Shown here piece after piece: positions 21,416 through 34,462 of a stretch of DNA of 64,000 nt. The DNA comes from Neonectria sp. B-13. Taxonomy: Eukaryota > Ascomycota > Sordariomycetes > Hypocreales > Nectriaceae. The stretch lies in assembly GCA_002682825.1 (NCBI GenBank), contig NOKP01000006.1, positions 682,001 through 746,000 of the forward strand, given 5' to 3'. Below the pieces are notes generated by a model, which was not told where the DNA came from, ran no database searches, and saw only the letters and a program-made list of their open reading frames with translations. Position 1 is the stretch's first letter, and each line of letters starts with the position of its first letter. The position numbers and the translations under genes are program-made.

Positions 21416-24400
21416 TCATCTCCTTCGTCTCCTTCCCTTCCTGGGCCTTTCGTCTTCGTCATCCTCATCATCATCATCAACCTCCTCCTTACTCCTGACC
21501 TTACCCCTATCCTTGATTGTTTCAGGACGCCTTGATCCCTCAAGCCCTCCGAGTATATCTCCTAGTGCACCTATCCAGCTTTTCTTCCCTTCCAGAACAC
21601 TAGAAATATTACGCATCAACTGTTCCATCACCTCGCCCTCCGTCCCGGTGGCCTGCCACGCTCCACGGACATTCCAGTCTCCAGGATGTTGAGGACGGTA
21701 CTCAAAGTCACCCCTTCGACTAGACCATCTGTGGTGGGTGGCAGATCGGCCGTCGAGAGGTTCGCCGTCTCGGTCGAACCGATTTGGCAAAACTTCAACA
21801 GTCCCATCCGAGCTCGAGTCGTCGTCCCGAAACCGCACTCTACGGTCGCTATCAGAATCATCGGACGAGGAAGACGTCAATGATGTGGACTGTCGACGGC
21901 GACGACGCTGGCGGAATGGCACAAGCCCGTGTTCTTTGTCAGAGGCTTCCTGTTCTGCTCGCCGGCGTGCTTCTTCGACCTCTGCTGCCTCAGCTTGCTC
22001 ACGATGATGTCTCTCCATTGTCATTTCACTTCTAGGCGACATGGGGATAAAAATCACCGACTTGGTAGATGATTGCGCCTCTTCAGGAATTATGGAATCT
22101 AGTTGGCTGTTAGTTTCTGGTCCTGTGTCCCCAGAAGCAGCCCCCAAAGTACGATGTAACGCACCCTCTTCTTTCTCTCGCGAGCCGAGGAGGCCTTGGG
22201 GAGAGTTACTCACTTGATCAGGTGGGATTCGGCTGCCCGTGGGAGGAGGTCCTGGAGGAGGCGGAGGCGGTGGTGGTGGAAAGTTACCCGGAGGAGCCCG
22301 TGATGAAGTCGGGGGTGCTCCGGGGGGTGGTGGAGCATAGCCCATGTAGTCTTGTGGTACATACGGTTGAAAATCATTCGGTGGGTTTGGGTAGGAAGCA
22401 AAGCCACCTCCCCCAGGTCCTGGAGCCGAGTCCGTGGGATAAGGTGGGTAGTAGGCACCGCCAGAGGCAGTTGGTGGTGACTGAGTACGGTGGTCGTCAA
22501 AGTTCCGGTCATCGTAGTCTAAGCATCAAGGTTAGCCATGGTCAGGACGTTCCTCCGAGGTTGTCTCACGTCTCCCATTGAGATCCCGGGACTTGGATCT
22601 GTGTCCCCGGTCCCGATCTCTATCCCGATCATCTCTATCCCTTCCCCTTGGGGTTTCCCTGTCTCGGTCTCGGTCTCGGTCTCGGTCCCGTTCCTTGTCT
22701 CGCTCCCGCTCACGCTCTGCTCGCCGCTCTCTCGACCTCTGCTCTCTCTTCTCCCTGTCTTTCTTGTCCTTGTATTCCTTGATACCGATGGCGGCGGCTC
22801 CGGCGGCCGCCATGTCCCTCAGCCGACTCTTACTGCGCTTCCTTTCGTGGTCCTGGTCCGACGCCGAAGAGGCTCGTGAAGACTCACGATGGGGTCTTCT
22901 GCGCCGCCTGCGTCTTCTGTCCTCCGCTTCAGATTCGTAGCCTCGTGACGCAGGTCGCGGGGGCTCGAGCGGGTCGTTGCCGTACTCAACTAGGCCTAGC
23001 TCAGGATCAGTCCCGCGCTCTGAACGGATGGATCGGGCCATCGACCTGCTGCGGCTGCGGCTGCGGCTGCGCGAACCCCGCCGTCGATAGTACTCATCGT
23101 CGCTGCTGCTGCTATGGTCTCGCTCTTTCTCTTTCTCCTTCTTGTCCTTGCGGTTCTTCAAAACCTTGCCAGCCACGCCGGCTGCTGCAGCGGCCCCGGC
23201 AAGCTCTACCCCGCGACGGAGCCGGGACTTGCTACGGGAGCGAGAGCGGCTGCGAGTTCGGGAGCGCGATTTGGACTTGTTGCGGAGGTGCTTCACAAGG
23301 CCAGCAGTGGCTGCCGTGCCGATGGCGGCTTTGGCAACAGTCGATAGGCTGCGACGGCGGCTGCTCTTGCGCGACTTGGTGGACTTAACAGATCTGACAG
23401 ATCGCGAGCGAGAGCGAGAGTACTCATCAGCAGAGTAAGCGCGGTTCCGACTGCGGTTCCGACTGCGCCCACGGTGCGCCTCCTCCTTTTCGATCTTGTT
23501 GGACTGGTAGTACTTGGTAGCACCGGCGGCAGCGAGGGCTATAGCAGCGATGCCGAGACCCTTCTTAAGGCGGGAGTGTCGGTCAGGAGACTCGTCGTCG
23601 TCATGCCACCGGTCCTCGTAGGCGCTGTGAGCCCTCCGGAGGGCCTCAGTACCAAGGGCACCGAGAGCAGCTCCAGCAATCACCTTTCGGCCACGGTTCT
23701 CGGGGAGGTCGCCATAGTCATCTCGGCGGCTGTTGATTAGGGCTGTGATGCCAGCGCCAGCAAGAGCACCCTCTGCCAAGTGGCGTTTGTGCTTAGGGCT
23801 CTCGCTGCGCTCCTCGCGTCGGCGGATTACAGTACGACGGACGTAATAATCTTCGTCGTCGCTGTGATGGTGGTGGTGGTGGTGATGGTCGCGATGGTCG
23901 TGACGCCGACGATCATATCGCTCCATGGCATATTCGCGATCGCCTCGGTAACCGCCAACATCTCGTCGTTCATGCCGGTAGTAGTATTCCTCTTCCTGAG
24001 GATCTCTTCGAATCAATTCGCGAGGCTGTTCCTTCTCTCGGATGACGACAATTCCGGGGTCCTGGCGGGGAATAATAACGGGAGGGGGAGGCGGCGCCTC
24101 CTGGACGATGATCTTTTGCGGCTCTGGGGCGCGCTGCCGGATGATGACGGGAGGAGGGATAGGCGGGGGGTCAACGGGGCTGTAGTACTCGGTCTCCTTG
24201 CGATAGCGTTCGACTTCACAACCATCACGATCATCAACATGCTCCTCTACTCGTTTTTCGACGCGGTAGTCCCCGTCGTCGCGGCGTTCGATGCGCTTCT
24301 CGAACTTGACTTCATCTTCAAAAGGCGGGGCATCAAAGCGGGAGCGCCGGTCCCAATCTTCAACCCGCTCGACCTCTTTGGTCTCATAAGTGGTGACACG

Positions 24401-24829
24401 GGGGCCCGAAGGCGGCGGCGGTGGCGGAGGAGGAGGCGGAGGCAGATAGGTTTCGCGGGGGGGTTCTTTGTCGTAAACGAAGGACCTAGCATCTCGGGGA
24501 GGGCCCTTTCGGTCGCGTTCGGGTTCATAGAAGCCACCGCGGGAGCGATCTCCAGCGTAGGCGTCAAAGGCAGAGTGGGGGCGATCCCCCGAGCGACGAC
24601 GTTCGGGCTCGAACAGGTCGCCAGAAGAGCGGCCATAGTTGGACACACGGGAACGGTGGTCGTCGTCAATCTCGGTGAGCCTCTCGGAACGTTCGTAGCG
24701 GTCGGATGAGCTAGGGGCGACCTTGTAGCGACGAACGGTAGTAGAGCGATATCGTTCATCGTCTGAAGAGCTGTCGCGGTCCCGGTCGGTTTCGCGGTAG
24801 GCGCGGGTGTCTCTGTAGACGTCACCCAT
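21416..24829 (-). CDS. DUF3824-type disordered RS/Gly-Ala protein
   Basis: Exons 24829-22570 and 22518-21416 give 1120 aa; the 51-bp intron is GT-AG. The start at 24829 (MGDVYRD) is chosen because an in-frame extension to 25009 has UTR-like composition. The N-terminal half is charged, with poly-Pro (130-140) and poly-His (315-322). From about 350 to 690, six short Gly/Ala-rich segments (351-367, 382-399, 422-442, 495-514, 541-557, 672-683) alternate with Arg/Ser and Lys-rich blocks. This pattern is typical of the ascomycete DUF3824 family, whose function I do not know. An RD-dipeptide tract ends exon 1. Exon 2 adds a Pro-rich linker, a charged acidic/basic region and a very basic end. Much of the protein is probably disordered. 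The large ORF on the opposite strand (23780-24709) is a shadow of the low-complexity code. Confidence 0.82.
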
Positions 24830-27800
24830 GGCGGGGGAATGACGACAGAGGGGTCGGGCCGGGTTGGCTGGGTGCGGAGTGTGGAGTGTGCTCTCACAAG
24901 TGACAAGAACGTAGAGGGGGGGAAAGGCGAGGTTTGTGGTTTCGCGAGGGAAAATGATCGCGATGGGATCAAGTTCCTGGAGGAAGTTTCGATGAAGTTT
25001 CAAGCGCACAGCGAAGAACGATGAAGAAAGGATGGATGGGGAGGGGAAAAGTTGTAGGAGGCGGGGGAAAGCCGGAAAACAAGGCGATGACGGAACCTAA
25101 GAGAAATGCCGTAGGGGCAAGCTTGGTCTGAATGCTCAGGCCCGCTCTCAGACTCCCAGTCGCAGTGGAGGCTTGTAGGGCGGCCTGCAGCTTGCAGGTC
25201 TAAGAATGGCTGGCCCAGTGAAGCCCAGTGAATCGAGGTCACCAGCCTGGGTCTGATGCACCGCTGGGGTGGGCGGGTGGGACCGTGGGACTCACTACCG
25301 GTAGAGGGAAAGCACGCTAACACGCGCTGACGGACAGCCAGACACGGGTGCGGCGGGCGGCGGCGGCGGGGCCTCAACGATACCACAATCAATGAATGGG
25401 ATGATGGGATGGATGGGCCGAAGAAGCAGAATTGGAGGCGACGAGGGAAGACCACTGTGGCTGTGGATGGTCGGTGACTCGTAAGCCAGCCCTACCAGAA
25501 GCGAGCGGGTTTCGGCTTCTAGGGCTGGGCTTCGACGCTGTCGCCCGGCTGATGAAGCCAGCGCCGCAAGGGATGGATGACATCTGAATGATCAGTTGGA
25601 GCCGGAGCCTAACAAAGCCACCATCCCCGCCGCGAGATGCAGGACGCGAACCTACGAACCTACATCCCTTTGCATCTAAGCAAGCAAGGAAACCGGCTTG
25701 CGGTCCCTAGTTGTACACACCCCTGCTCTGCAAAGCGATAGGTGCTCACCCTTCTTCCAACTTCTAGAACCGCCCGGGCCACGCAATGCAAGGGAAGACC
25801 CCAGCCTTCTCCGGGGAAATCGGGAGATGCCTTTGATGGATATCCAGGGCAAGCTTGAGGCTTCGTGCGTCCGGGAGAAAAGGTTGCGGGTAGGTGCACA
25901 TCAATGCTGGTGTCGCCCGGCTCGAAGCATCCAGGACGGTCAATGTGTTTTTGGATAGAGCACTTCATCATCATCCACGACGAGGACTCTTCCATTATTC
26001 CTGGTGTTGACTCTTTGGGCTGCAGCTGGGCGTCTAGCTGCAGCCCAGTCTGCGAGTCACCTCGCCCACCTTGTTACACTAGCCTGCATTTCCCTTCAAC
26101 CCAACCGACCGCGGTGGCACACCACGAGGGGCGGCCACGGCGGCGAATGGCCGGCCTGCATGTCCAAATGACGTTGTGCCCCGGTCTTCGAATGCACTGG
26201 AGTCCTGGAACTTGTCGCTCTGGGGCATCCATCATGTGGCGCCGGGGCGAAGCTGTCGGTCTGTCGTCGGTCTCTCGGTGGCCTTCGTGCCCTGTGTTGC
26301 TGGGCACTGAGACAAATGTGTGCTGGGTTGAGGCGTGGCAGACAGCAAGGCAGAGAGCAGAAGACGGACAAGTCGCCCCCCAGGCAGAAGAGTGCCATCC
26401 ATCCATGAAGATACCTAGAGATATGGTGATGGATCATGGATGACTGGTCTGCCCACCTCCCAACAGTTGATCCGGCTCTTCACTCCCGCACAAAGACAGG
26501 AACCCAACCTACACACAGGTACAGTAGTCGAATCTCCTGTCACTTTTGCTTCATCGTCCCGAACCGAGCCTTGACTCTGCTGATCATGTAGTCTACCTAT
26601 CGCCATCATCACGGATGGAGGTTTTTCATGATCCATCCATGGCACGACCCACCCCGCAGCCAAATGTCGTCATCGGTCTCCTCCGGCACATTTTACCCCC
26701 ACCGAGCCACGGAATGCCTGGTAGGCTACCCTAGCCCATCACCGAGATTCATTAATTCCGTCCTTGGTTCTTGTGCCTCCAACGGAACCCAGACTCCCGT
26801 GGAACGACTCGGAGAAAAAGAATCCCAACAAACGAAACGTGGTCAAGTGTCCCCGTTTTCTGGTGGAGTGCTTTCCCCGTTGCCGTTGCACTAAGAAAGT
26901 ATCCCGGCATTTCGAGCTGAGGCAAAGACTGTCACCAGACTCGTAGCGCGAGTGTGCGTTGCCCGCATGACGCCGGATATCCCGAGCGCTTTCGACTCTC
27001 ACCCAAGCATCCAAGCATCCAAGCAAACTCAATGCCTGCGGATGTACCTTTGTAGCTCCGTACCCTCAACTTCAGATCCAAATGAACAGTAGCGTGCTGA
27101 ATGAGACTCAAAACTACATGTCTCCATTTCGTACCTTTGATATTCCTTTCCTCAGCCGAGGGTCATTCCCGGACGAGAATATAAATGCCTGGCAGCAATG
27201 AAGAACTTCATGCCCAGTTGCGACTCGCACTCAGCTCATTCGTGAAACGACATGGACCTTGGTAGATCCGTGGGACGACGTGTACCTCACCAATACAACC
27301 TCCCTCCTGGAAGCAAGGCCTATTACTGGTCATAACTATCAAAATGTTTCAATAGACTGAAGGCTAGGAGCAGATGCGAATATTGAGACCTAGGAGTCCA
27401 GTGTTTCCACGATGGCCAAAAAAGTAGACCGTTCAAGAAGTAATCCCGACGAGTCACATCTGAACTCGTGCCATCAGGCTTTCAAGTTCCGGAAAACTGG
27501 TCAAATCTATCACAGACTCCGAAGAGTTCCTTATGTTAGCTTGCATTTCATCCGACGTGCTGTACTTGTTGAGATGTATGTCAACTCGAAGTACCTCTAG
27601 GTTGCGTCGTTGGATCTACTCGAAGCACTTATCTAAAGGGGACTTGCGCAACTCGCGGGGTTCTCAATAGAGAAAGTAAGTCGTCAGAGTCGACAACCTG
27701 ATTCCAGTCCAGTTCCATGAATATTGTATCCAAGGAATGGAGAAAACAACAAAGAAAAGTACCCCCGAGGCTTAATAGCGAAGGTTATAGGGGTATATTT

Positions 27801-28896
27801 GCGAGGGCTACTGATAAGACAATTCCAGGGTTGAGGACGACTGTGACTCTCGAGGGCGTGATTTTCTTCGAGAAGTGACTCGGTGGCGGATCCCGTAAAC
27901 AGGAATCAGGAATCAGGCCATATGTATCCCACTGGATGTAGACGTTCCGATGCATATATGTGATTGGGATCGCCAGACCGTCGTGAACCTCAAAGCAAGA
28001 GGCACTCCACAACAGCCCTATTCCATAGACAGGACTGTGACCAAGAAAATTAGGACGCACATAGCACTGATCTGCCGTTTTTTCTACACGTAGATGTCTT
28101 ACCACTCACAAGGGTATAGTAAGATGGGGAGTCGCCAGTCGAAAGTTGGAAGCGCCGTATGTTCTCATCGGACGTAAATTAAGCCGGGAACAAGCAAACT
28201 AGTGTACGAAACATACACCATCTACAAGACCGTAGACAAAAAGACGGGCAATGAATTCCGTAAGTGCATAAGTCCAGAATAGTTTTCTCATTAGATGTGC
28301 ATCTGGTGCATCCGGGAAAGGATGGGTTTAGATCCTTCAACTAGGGCAAACGGTAGCTAGGTGCACACTCGACCGACACTTTAGATTGCGATGCGTTCTT
28401 CTGATCGTAGTACTAGACGAGCACTGCCCCCTCCCCTTACCAAATACGAGATGAGATGACCCGCCGGCTCGTCGCAGGTTGCTCAGCCTCAAGTAGTCAC
28501 CGCACATCTTTCAGTAGGCACCTCGTATCCTCCTGACAGTTAAATCGCCGTTGCTCTTTTAAGACATCGGGATGTAAGTGGAACTCGGCTCCAGGGGGGT
28601 ACGTCTATGAACAGTAAGTACTGTAGTTGAGGTGTGCTTCAACCTGCGACTACAATAACCCCATGCTTAATGTCACTCGAAGCAGGATATTAGTCAACGA
28701 CACTAATTGATCAACTCGGTCTCTTCTTATATCGAAAGTGCAATAGTGATTTCCCCTTGTTTTGACCCAAACTCCAATCAGGCGGCAAATGTATACAATC
28801 CCGAGTTCCAACTCCCTCCATCTAGCTCACCACCGCCTGCGCTGCCCATGCATAGGTAGATATCGTACTCAAACACAACCATTGGCAACGCGCCTC
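24830..28896. other. Intergenic, about 4 kb, no gene recognised
   Basis: Contains the promoter and leader of the DUF3824-type gene at the left and the Erv41 3' flank at the right. Open frames such as 25865-26443 (plus) and 25000-25455 (minus) overlap others on the opposite strand and have no recognisable domain or codon pattern. No RNA gene or large repeat is seen. Confidence 0.5.
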
Positions 28897-30134
28897 CTAA
28901 TGAAAGCCGCTCCCAGAGCCAATCACGCCCACTCCACCGCTGCTGTTCCGTCTTCGCTTGCCCATAATCTCGTGAACCCAGTCGCTGAGCGTGAAGCCCC
29001 AGTGACCGGCAACGAGGACGCCGCTGACGATGTTGATGATCTTGAGCAGGAAGGCCAGAAAGCTGTCGCGGCTCTCGTTAACAGCCAGCAGGATAGGCTC
29101 GATATCGTACTTGACGAAGATACCGGGGATCCAGTGGTCGTCGACCTCCTTGCTCTGCTCCGTCACGGCGTACTGGTTCGTGTAGATGGACTTGGAGCCG
29201 ACGCTATAGACGGTGGGCACCACGGAGAGGTAGTATTGGAACTTGTGGAAGTTGCCACTCGCCAAATTGACGGTGCGGTCGAGGGGGTTGATGAGCGAGG
29301 GGTAGAAGGGACCGTATGAGAGCTCCGAGATGATGTGGGAGAAGTTAAAGTCTGCAGACCGAATTAGTCAAGGCTGGAGAACCTGGTGAATAGGACGGAA
29401 CTTACTGGTGTGATCCAGGTGCTCGCCAACCTCCATGTATCCGTGACCCCTGGCCGTGATGTGGAAGTCGCCCTGCACCTTGTTCAGGTCCAGGTTTCCG
29501 TAGATGCGGCAGCTGTCAGCTCGCCCCTTGAACCGAGGAGTCTTGGCCCACTTGGCCTTCTTCCTGCCGGCGCGGACAATGTCGTGGACGTGCTCCTCGC
29601 CGAAACCCTCCTCGTCATAGCCCAGGTTCTTCCAGCCTGCATTGGTGATGACCCTACCCTGGTTATCCCTCCCCAACTTGTGCACGCCCTTGGCGTCCAC
29701 CCACTGGACCCAGGTCGTGGGGTCGCGCTGCAGGCGCTTGGCGGCCACAATGCGGTCGCCCGAGGCGTCCTGGACGTTGACGTGGACGTCGGAGCAGTGC
29801 ATCTTGACGACGATGTCGAGGTTGATCTGCAGTTCGTGAGAGACGCCCTTCTCGACGGCGAAGTTGTGAGTCTCGGCGCCGCGCCACCATCGGGCGAGCT
29901 CGCCCCAGATGAGCAGGATGGATATGATGGACATGGCGACGGTCCACTTGCCGCCGCCAGAGGTCCGCATCACGTATTGCGGCTTCGATTTAGCTGTGCG
30001 GGAGTCAGCGCACACGAGGGCATCGGGGATTGGAGGGGGCGCGTACGAAAGGCATCAAAGGCACTGACGACAGATCCAGCCTTTGCGCTGAACCTGTCGT
30101 CTTCGGGGATGGGCTTCTCAACTCCGTTCATCAT
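28897..30134 (-). CDS. erv41: Erv41/ERGIC2-type ER-Golgi cargo receptor
   Basis: Three exons on the minus strand, 30134-30047, 29993-29406 and 29351-28897, give 376 aa, close to human ERGIC2. Both introns are GT-AG. An N-terminal cytosolic segment is followed by a membrane span at about 46-63 (around AMSIISILLIWGEL), a long lumenal domain with the family sequence ELQINLDIVVKMHC and the stretch NFSHIISELSYGPFYP, and a C-terminal span around FLLKIINIVSGVLVAG near residue 340, then a short basic cytosolic tail. Erv41 pairs with Erv46 in COPII vesicles and helps retrieve ER residents; the partner gene is not in the window. Two ATG codons are adjacent at the start (30134 and 30131). The large plus-strand ORF over this gene is a shadow. 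Confidence 0.92.
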
Positions 30135-32900
30135 GTCTGAAATCCGTGGCCGTAGGTCTTTGGCGTGTATTTATACAGGTTCGTCGAAAGGGAAGCATAT
30201 ATATCGACAAGTCGCAGTCGTCGTGTCGCGAACGCGCGGCCGTTGCAGAAGTGAGTTGCCTCGATGTCCACAGGAGCAAAAGACAGTGTTGACTACGGCA
30301 TCACTCGAGGAAGGCGTGGTGGAAGTGAAATGGGCGTCAGGGACCTTGAATTGCCTCGCTCAGCAACAGGTCCACGGTCGCCGGATCGAAGTATTGTCGT
30401 CTTCTGGAGGAGCTCCTGGCGCATTCCAAAAGGACAACTTAGCCAAAAGCGTCGCCGATAGCTGACCCCAGTCCAGGGTCCAGGCGCTGATTGGCTAGAT
30501 ACCGGAAGTGGGATAAAGTCACGCCGGGCTGAGATCAGTCCCACGTGTCAAGTTGGTGACGGCAGTGGGTGCAGCTGCTTGCAAAAGCGATGATTCAGAG
30601 ATGTCTGTCTGCATGCACTCGAAGTTCGCGGTTGTACGGATAGGCTGGTTTCTAACAGGACCAATGCACTGCAATCCCGTTTCCAACGTGATCAGCACGC
30701 TTGCTTTACACCGGGGAGACTGTGATTATGGCTACTAGGTGGTAAGGAGCCCACAGCATAGACGACAATCAATCCCGACACTGTCCGAATGCCATGAGCA
30801 TTGACAAACGCTGATCTGTTCATTGCTCATGAGAAAGAAGACGACATTTTACTCACGTGCTCATCGAGAGTCGTCACATCGGGACTAGAGCCTCGCTGTT
30901 GGAGGCAAAGTTTGAGACGTGTCGGGTCGGCCGCAGATCCGATAGTTGCGGCGTTGTCCCAAGTGTAACATCTAAAAATATCAGTCAGGGGCAATATCTG
31001 GGTCCAAGCCCACCCGCTCAGGGCATCGCGCCGACTTGCGACTTGACCGTCTGAAGCATCGGAAACACTGACGTGCAAGGGGCGAGTGCACAAAGCGTAA
31101 TGGGGACGCCTCTAGGTGAATTCTTGCTCGATATAGTCTTTCACATCCAAATACTATGTAACAAGCATGTTGGATTTGCGACATGCCCAAGACTGTGCCT
31201 CTAAAGCGCGATGATGATCATTGTCAAGACGAAGGATCTGCGAAATAGGGGATTGGGGTTACGAGATAGCGTAGGAAACTTCTGGCTTCACAAAAAAGAA
31301 CCCTTTAATCTTTGATCTGCAGCATTTGAAGGCTGGTTGTCGACGCGTATACTTGTACATTCGCACCGCAAGTAAAGTTGCTTGTAGTCTCTTTGACGCC
31401 ACTTTCTAGTGCACCGCAAATCCAGGTACGGCGCTGTGGCTTGTGATCCCCTAGGAGATGATGCCCAGATAGTGGGTATGGGCGCCACCAGAACGATGCA
31501 AAATTACGATAATGTCCATGCCAAGGGAGGCAGAGCGACAAGCGAAAACATCCACGGGCTCGGCGGCGCTGGCAGCTTGGCACGCAATGCCTTGGCAGGC
31601 TGATCGGATATGTTTGCCGATCCATTCTCTTGGCAGGGCTACTGGCGTCGATTCTTGGTCTTGGCCACGGTGAACGTCGTGTCGTTTCGTCTTCACGATT
31701 GAAGCACGAAGCATTCACGACAAAAACTCGAGAACAAGATGGGGCAGTTTTAAGCTCACGGGAGTAGTGAAAGCAAGGGCCGAGTTTAAATGCAGCATGG
31801 CCGGGTGTGATGGACCATGGATCAAGGACGGACCACTTGGGAGGAGTGGAAGGATTGCATTACGGTGAGTGGGTGGGTTGGTGGATAAAGTGAGCGTGGT
31901 GGGCGGCCGTCAACATCCGTGGCAGCCGTAGTTGCGGGTACGCTGAAGCGGAAGAACCTGACATACAGGGAGGCCACGGGAACGCAATCCAGAGGGTAGT
32001 CAGTGGTTGATGACTTCATTCCAGGCGTTTGCCAGTGGCAGAGAGGAGCCCGTCCACCCGCCGACAGCGACATAAACACCCATTCGACGGGCGGGCATCA
32101 AGATGGAGTCTCTCTGTTCATCCAATGTCTGCAATGTGCCGGATGCTCTTCAGCCCGGGAACCATCCACCCCCCCCTGATCATCGCCCACTAGCAGTAAA
32201 CCTCCATTAAAACTTGATTTTAGTGTCCCGGGCATTGCTCTCTACCTACTCCGTACTTAGGTACGAGGTGCGAGGGTCGGTACGAAGTACTCCGCACACT
32301 TGGGTGTGTCAACAATGACCTCGTATACCTGAGAAAACCTGCCAGTGGGTGGTGAAGCCCTGGGAGTCTGAGACAATCTGCCGCTAGCGACGGCCCTCTG
32401 CCCAATCCGCAGCGCGCCTCGTACTCCCTTTCCAACTGGAAGTATCCCACTCAATTGCTGCTCCCTCTTCAGTGCAACATCCCTTACCACGCCCAAAGCC
32501 CACCTGCAGGGCCCCCCGTCACACCCCCGTTTCTCCTTGGCAACTTGGCGTGCTGCTCCTCTACTTCCTTCATTCTTCCCTTCTTCCTTCACATCGTCAA
32601 CTCCAAGACTCGAACCATCGCCGTTGTTCTTGGCGCCTCACCACTCGCCCACTCCCACTTCCATTTCCATTTCTTCTTTCGGTCGTTTCTCGCCTCAGTT
32701 CGCCCGGCCTCATCTGGCCTCGCCTCGTCTCTCGCTCAACAGGAACCGTTCGACGTCAGCGTCATCGCGCGCCATCCGCTCATTTTCCATTAGTCGACCC
32801 GACACCGACTACGATACCGACTCCGACTCCCACCACTCTCCAACCTCGTCGCCACGTCTATCGACACTTCCCTTGTTCGTTGCTCGCTCCCAACTTCACC
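30135..32900. other. Divergent intergenic region, Erv41 and Dfg5 genes
   Basis: 2.8 kb between two divergent genes. The right end (about 32520-32900) is a pyrimidine-rich stretch typical of a fungal 5' leader of the Dfg5 gene. At 32247-32290 there is a cluster of TACTCCGTA, TTAGGTACGAG and TACGAAGTA words. No supportable gene among the short ORFs. Confidence 0.55.
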
Positions 32901-34462
32901 ATGAGGTCTTTCTTAGCGACCGGCGTTGCCGCATCGCTTATCGCCTCGGCCGGCCTGGTCCGCGCTCAGTCACAGTACAGCATCGATTCCGATGGTGCGT
33001 ATCTTGCTCTCCCACCACGCACCACGCGCCATTCACTGACCGCCTTGTTACAGATGCCATCAAGAAGACGGCTGCCTCTGTCGCCTGGGACATGCTCCAG
33101 TACTACAGCGGTAATGAGACGGGCGCAACAGTTGGAATCCTCCCCGGACCTCCTCCCGCTGGTGACTACTACTGGTGGGAGGCTGGTGCCATGTGGGGGA
33201 CGTTGATGGACTACTGGCGCTGTACCGGAGACACATCGTACAACGACCTGATTATGGCCGCCATGCAGCATCAGGCTGGCCCTGATGCCGACTACCAGCC
33301 CAGTAACGTCACCCTGTCCCTGGGAAACGACGATCAAGGCTTCTGGGGCATGTCCGCCATGCTCGCTGCTGAGCTGAAGTTCCCCGATCCCGCCTCCGAC
33401 AAGCCCGGCTGGTTGGCTCTGGCCCAGGCTGTCTTCAACACCCAGGCCAACCCCGACCGACACGATAAGACCTGCAACGGTGGTCTGCGATGGCAGATTC
33501 CCTTCTCTAACAACGGTTACAACTACAAGAACAGTCAGTGGCCCATTTCCGACCATCTGTACCTGTCACATGTGTACTAACCCACAACGTAGGTATCGCC
33601 AACGGCTGCTTCTTCAACCTGGGCGCCAGACTCGCCCGCTATACCGATAACTCGACTTATGCCGATTGGGCTGAGAAGACTTGGGACTGGATGTACGGCG
33701 TGGGCTATATCGACAACGACAACTATCACGTTTACGATGGTGCTCACGTTGAAAAGAACTGTACCGACATCAACAAGGCTCAGTTCTCCTACAACACCGG
33801 TGTCCTTCTTCAAGGCGCCGCTCACATGTACAACTACGTAAGTCGAGCTCAATCTCACAATGTTTCTCCTTTGACGCCTACTGACCCCCCCAAAGACCAA
33901 GGGAGCCAAGAAGTGGGAAGATAGACTTACAAAGCTTGTTGACGCCACCATCGCCGTATTTTTCCCCGACGACATTGCCTTCGAGATCTCCTGCGAGAGC
34001 CACAACACTTGCACCACCGACATGTTGTCCTTCAAGGGCTACACCCACCGATGGATGTCCGTTACCACCAAGATCGCCCCCTTCACCTCAGAGAAGATTC
34101 TGCCTGTGCTAGCCAGCTCAGCCGCAGCCGCCATCAAGCAATGCACTGGCGGCGACAACGGCCGCCAATGCGGTTTCAAGTGGAAGAGCGGAAAATACGA
34201 CGGCAAGACTGGCGTTGGCCAGCAGATGAACGTCCTCGCCGCCGTGTCCTCTCTTCTCATCGAGAACACGCCTCCTCCTGTCACGGCCAAGAGCGGAGGT
34301 ACCTCCAAGGGTAACTCAGATGCTGGATCCAAGGGAGATGGTAGCTTCCAGAACCACAACAAGCCCGTTACTACCGGAGACAAGGCTGGCGCAGGCATCA
34401 TTACCTTCATCGTTCTGGCGACCGCATGTGGTATCTTCGGATGGATGAGCTTTGGAGAGTAG
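32901..34462 (+). CDS. Dfg5/Dcw1-type GH76 cell-wall mannosidase-like protein
   Basis: Exons 32901-32994, 33054-33533, 33593-33837 and 33896-34462 give 461 aa; all introns are GT-AG. A signal peptide (1-22, ending near VRAQ) is followed by a GH76 domain. Its catalytic Asp pair is seen in GNDDQGFWG, with [18 protein letters not shown] further on and a conserved Cys-bearing stretch [23 protein letters not shown] Ser/Gly/Lys linker precedes a C-terminal hydrophobic segment ([17 protein letters not shown]), consistent with a GPI-attachment signal. In yeasts Dfg5 and Dcw1 are thought to cleave GPI mannan cores and cross-link proteins to wall glucan at the cell surface. Several N-glycosylation sequons are present. 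Confidence 0.93.

Noticed and set aside
23780..24709. 309-codon plus-strand ORF
   Set aside because: It lies antisense to the DUF3824-type gene and reads the complement of its repetitive charged code; hydrophobic runs of Val and Ala are artefacts of that.
25865..26443. 192-codon plus-strand ORF as a possible gene
   Set aside because: Two ORFs of similar length lie opposite it, there is no domain or signal peptide, and the composition is not protein-like. Expression data could reopen this.
29386..30465. 359-codon plus-strand ORF
   Set aside because: Antisense shadow of the Erv41 gene; the minus strand has conserved motifs, membrane spans and valid introns.
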